From assembly GCA_021802795.1 (NCBI GenBank), contig JAJZRH010000024.1:1-7783 (forward strand): a stretch of 7,783 bases of DNA. The letters run 5' to 3'. Under the pieces are notes generated by a model. It was not told the DNA's origin, ran no database searches, and saw nothing but the letters and a program-made list of their open reading frames with translations. Shown here piece after piece: positions 6,897 through 7,783 of this stretch. The first letter of the stretch is position 1. Every line of letters begins with the position of its first letter. Origin of the DNA: a bacterium. Its GTDB lineage: Bacteria; Patescibacteriota; Minisyncoccia; Phycocordibacterales; Phycocordibacteraceae. The translations under genes and the position numbers were made by a program.

Positions 6897-6912
6897 GCGG
6901 ATATCGTAAAAT

Positions 6913-6931
6913 TACTTAGGAAACCTAAGTA
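6913..6931. promoter_or_regulatory. Palindromic operator, probable MarR binding site
   Basis: TACTTAGGAAACCTAAGTA is a perfect inverted repeat with 8-bp arms and a 3-bp centre. One arm shares 4 bp with the -10 hexamer of the efflux-operon promoter, and the predicted transcription start (about 6921) falls in its centre, so a bound dimer would block RNA polymerase. MarR-family dimers typically bind AT-rich palindromes of this size, and the operon encodes a MarR regulator. I did not see the sequence elsewhere in the window. The assignment to this MarR protein is inference. Confidence 0.72.
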
Positions 6932-6955
6932 TATCACGCGGACAGAGAACGGCAA
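6928..6955 (-). promoter_or_regulatory. Extended -10 promoter of the efflux operon
   Basis: Read on the minus strand, TTGCCG (6955-6950, 4 of 6 matches to TTGACA) is followed by a 16-bp spacer and TATACT (6933-6928, 5 of 6 matches). TG sits one base before the hexamer, giving the extended -10 TGATATACT. The start should be near 6921, leaving a leader of about 25 nt before the ATG at 6896. The -35 begins 7 bp after the stop of the metallopeptidase gene, so the operon has its own promoter although both genes lie on the same strand. Confidence 0.65.
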
Positions 6956-6961
6956 CCTTCC

Positions 6962-7348
6962 CTACCGCTCGCGCTCCTCCTCCCGCAGGCGCACCTCGTC
7001 CTCATCCATGCCGAAATAGTGCGCGTATTCGTGCCAAATCGTCTCCGCGATGACCTTCCGGATGTCGTCCCCGTCCTCCCGCGCCGCCTCTTCTATCGGG
7101 AGCCGGTAGAGCGTGATGGTGTCCGGAAGCGTGGGGCCCACGCCATACGTATCGCCGCGCGCGGTATTCGGAATGCCCTGATAGAGCCCGAGTAGGGTCT
7201 CATTATCCCCGAGACCTTCCAGCTCCCGCACTTCCTCCGACGGCTCGTCCTCCACCAAAAGCGCGACGTTCTTAATGCGCGCACGGAATTTCTCCGGCAG
7301 AAGCAGGAATCCCTCTTCGATCAGTTTTTCGAAATCTTCGCGAATCAT
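6962..7348 (-). CDS. Zincin-like small metallopeptidase family protein
   Basis: This 128-residue protein has the zinc-binding helix H106-E-Y-A-H110-Y-F-G, an HExxH motif with the catalytic glutamate at 107, followed by the acidic tail MDEDEVRLREEERER. Length and layout fit the small cytosolic zincin-like family (PF06262, DUF1025): an N-terminal helix (REDFEKLIEEGFLLLPEKF), a strand with NVALLVEDEPS, the LLGLYQG segment, and DTITLYRLPIEE before the active-site helix. The family is widespread in bacteria, and its substrates are not well established. There is no signal peptide or membrane segment. The start at 7348 has no ribosome binding site, but a minus-strand -10 lies about 15 bp upstream, so the leader would be very short. 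It is probably a single-gene unit, unrelated in function to the efflux operon downstream. Confidence 0.9.
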   Translation of the reverse strand: MIREDFEKLIEEGFLLLPEKFRARIKNVALLVEDEPSEEVRELEGLGDNETLLGLYQGIPNTARGDTYGVGPTLPDTITLYRLPIEEAAREDGDDIRKVIAETIWHEYAHYFGMDEDEVRLREEERER

Positions 7349-7362
7349 ATGCTGTCGGTTTT

Positions 7363-7370
7363 AGTATAAT
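7363..7370. promoter_or_regulatory. Overlapping divergent -10 elements (bidirectional promoter)
   Basis: The 8-bp sequence AGTATAAT reads TATAAT on the plus strand (7365-7370, perfect) and TATACT on the minus strand (7368-7363, 5 of 6). It lies in the 28-bp gap between the divergent metallopeptidase and YdeI-like genes. The plus-strand start should fall at about 7376-7378, at or next to the ATG at 7377. The minus-strand start should fall near 7356, giving a leader of about 8 nt. No good -35 was found for either direction. Confidence 0.5.
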
Positions 7371-7376
7371 GCGGGC

Positions 7377-7625
7377 ATGTCTGCAAAGATACCGGGCGGC
7401 ACCGTGCATGCCCTGCCCGCCGATTGGCGGGAAGCACTCCTCGCGACCCCGCCCGCGCTCACTGTGTGGCAGGACATTACGCCTTTGGCGCGCAATGAGT
7501 GGATATGTTGGGTCACCTCAGGAAAGAAAGCCGAGACGAGGGACATACGGATCAAGAAAGGGCTCTCAAAACTCAAAGGGGGCATGCGCCGCCCGTGCTG
7601 CTGGGCCGGGTGCACTCATCGGTGA
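7377..7625 (+). CDS. YdeI/OmpD-associated family small protein
   Basis: This 82-residue soluble protein matches the YdeI/OmpD-associated (OmdA, PF13376-like) pattern. It starts with LPADWREALLATPPAL, then has W-QDITPLARNEWICWV (about 31-46), then GKKAETRDIRIKKGLSKLKGG, and ends PCCWAGCTHR. The Cys-Cys-x(3)-Cys-x-His ending is common in CPR members and could bind a metal; that is inference. The family name comes from resistance and envelope-stress phenotypes reported in other bacteria, and the molecular role is not settled. The ATG at 7377 lies 6 bp after a perfect TATAAT, so the mRNA is probably leaderless. The TGA stop overlaps the extended -10 proposed for the next gene. Confidence 0.85.
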   Translation: MSAKIPGGTVHALPADWREALLATPPALTVWQDITPLARNEWICWVTSGKKAETRDIRIKKGLSKLKGGMRRPCCWAGCTHR

Positions 7626-7631
7626 TACACT
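7623..7631 (+). promoter_or_regulatory. Possible extended -10 for the right-edge membrane gene
   Basis: TGATACACT is an extended -10 (TG, one base, then TACACT, 4 of 6 matches to TATAAT) that overlaps the TGA stop of the preceding gene. It is almost identical to the TGATATACT of the efflux operon. The start would be near 7638-7640, coinciding with the ATG at 7640 and implying a leaderless transcript. No -35 is visible, so this is tentative. Confidence 0.35.
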
Positions 7632-7639
7632 AGATGCAT

Positions 7640-7783
7640 ATGATAAAAGGAAACTTTCTCGGCGCCGCGATCGTCGCGATACTCTACACAATCTATATCC
7701 TGTGGCATCCTCTTCCGACGAAATCGCAGACCGTGGCAACGTTAGTAATCCTCAATGCGTTGAACATAGTCCACATGGCTATT
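7640..7783 (+). CDS. Membrane protein of unknown function, 3' end outside the window
   Basis: The frame is open from ATG 7640 to the right edge, giving 48 residues. It has a short basic start (MIKGN), a hydrophobic helix at about 6-22, a polar turn LPTKSQT, and a second hydrophobic helix from about 31 to the end. The family is not recognisable from this fragment. An in-frame ATG at 7634 would add two residues; 7640 is favoured because it sits where transcription from the TGATACACT element would begin. It begins 14 bp after the YdeI-like gene on the same strand, so it could also be read through from there. Confidence 0.6.
   Translation, partial: MIKGNFLGAAIVAILYTIYILWHPLPTKSQTVATLVILNALNIVHMAI

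Noticed and set aside
6891..6905. Small palindromes ATGCAT and GATATC around the large adaptor start as extra operators
   Set aside because: Six-base palindromes are expected by chance, and these are much shorter than the 19-bp repeat next to them.

Overview
The window looks like a piece of a Patescibacteria (CPR) chromosome, most likely Parcubacteria with a fairly high GC content (roughly 58-60% by eye). Four things support this. The FMN-binding protein carries an N-terminal helical 'GxSxxxIxxxLxxxGWxxxDIxxAF' module that is typical of CPR membrane proteins. A small YdeI/OmpD-type protein ends in PCCWxGCxHR, as CPR members do. Genes are tightly packed. No start codon has a convincing Shine-Dalgarno sequence. 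TGA ends at least two genes and never occurs inside one, so the standard bacterial code applies and not the Gracilibacteria/Absconditabacteria code. The lineage call is inference from recalled family patterns, not from a search.

Left part (2-2991, + strand): a three-gene membrane redox module. It holds a three-helix membrane protein with an external OB-like domain (5' end probably beyond the window), a membrane-tethered FMN-binding protein with a D-G-V-S-G-A-T flavinylation site, and a fusion of an NqrB/RnfD-like membrane domain to a cytosolic FAD/NAD(P)H reductase domain. The natural reading is electron flow from cytosolic NAD(P)H through FAD and the membrane domain to covalently bound FMN outside the membrane.

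Middle part (2995-6896, - strand): a four-gene drug-efflux operon read right to left. The order is a large adaptor with a long coiled-coil region, a compact HlyD/EmrA-like adaptor, a DHA2-type (EmrB/QacA) MFS transporter, and a MarR repressor last. Upstream of the first gene is a good extended -10 promoter whose -10 and predicted transcription start are covered by a perfect 8-bp-arm palindrome, a likely MarR operator. The two adaptors have complementary domain losses: the large one appears to lack the beta-barrel, and the small one lacks the hairpin and the membrane-proximal domain. No outer-membrane channel gene is present. This operon and the redox module converge with only 3 bp between their stop codons.

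Right part (6962-7783): a small zincin-type metallopeptidase gene (- strand) and a YdeI/OmpD-like gene (+ strand) diverge from a 28-bp gap holding overlapping -10 hexamers on both strands. A membrane-protein gene begins at 7640 and runs off the window. Several promoters lie so close to their ATG that leaderless transcripts are expected. No gene-free stretch exceeds about 65 bp, and I saw no RNA genes, insertion sequences, CRISPR arrays or intrinsic terminators.
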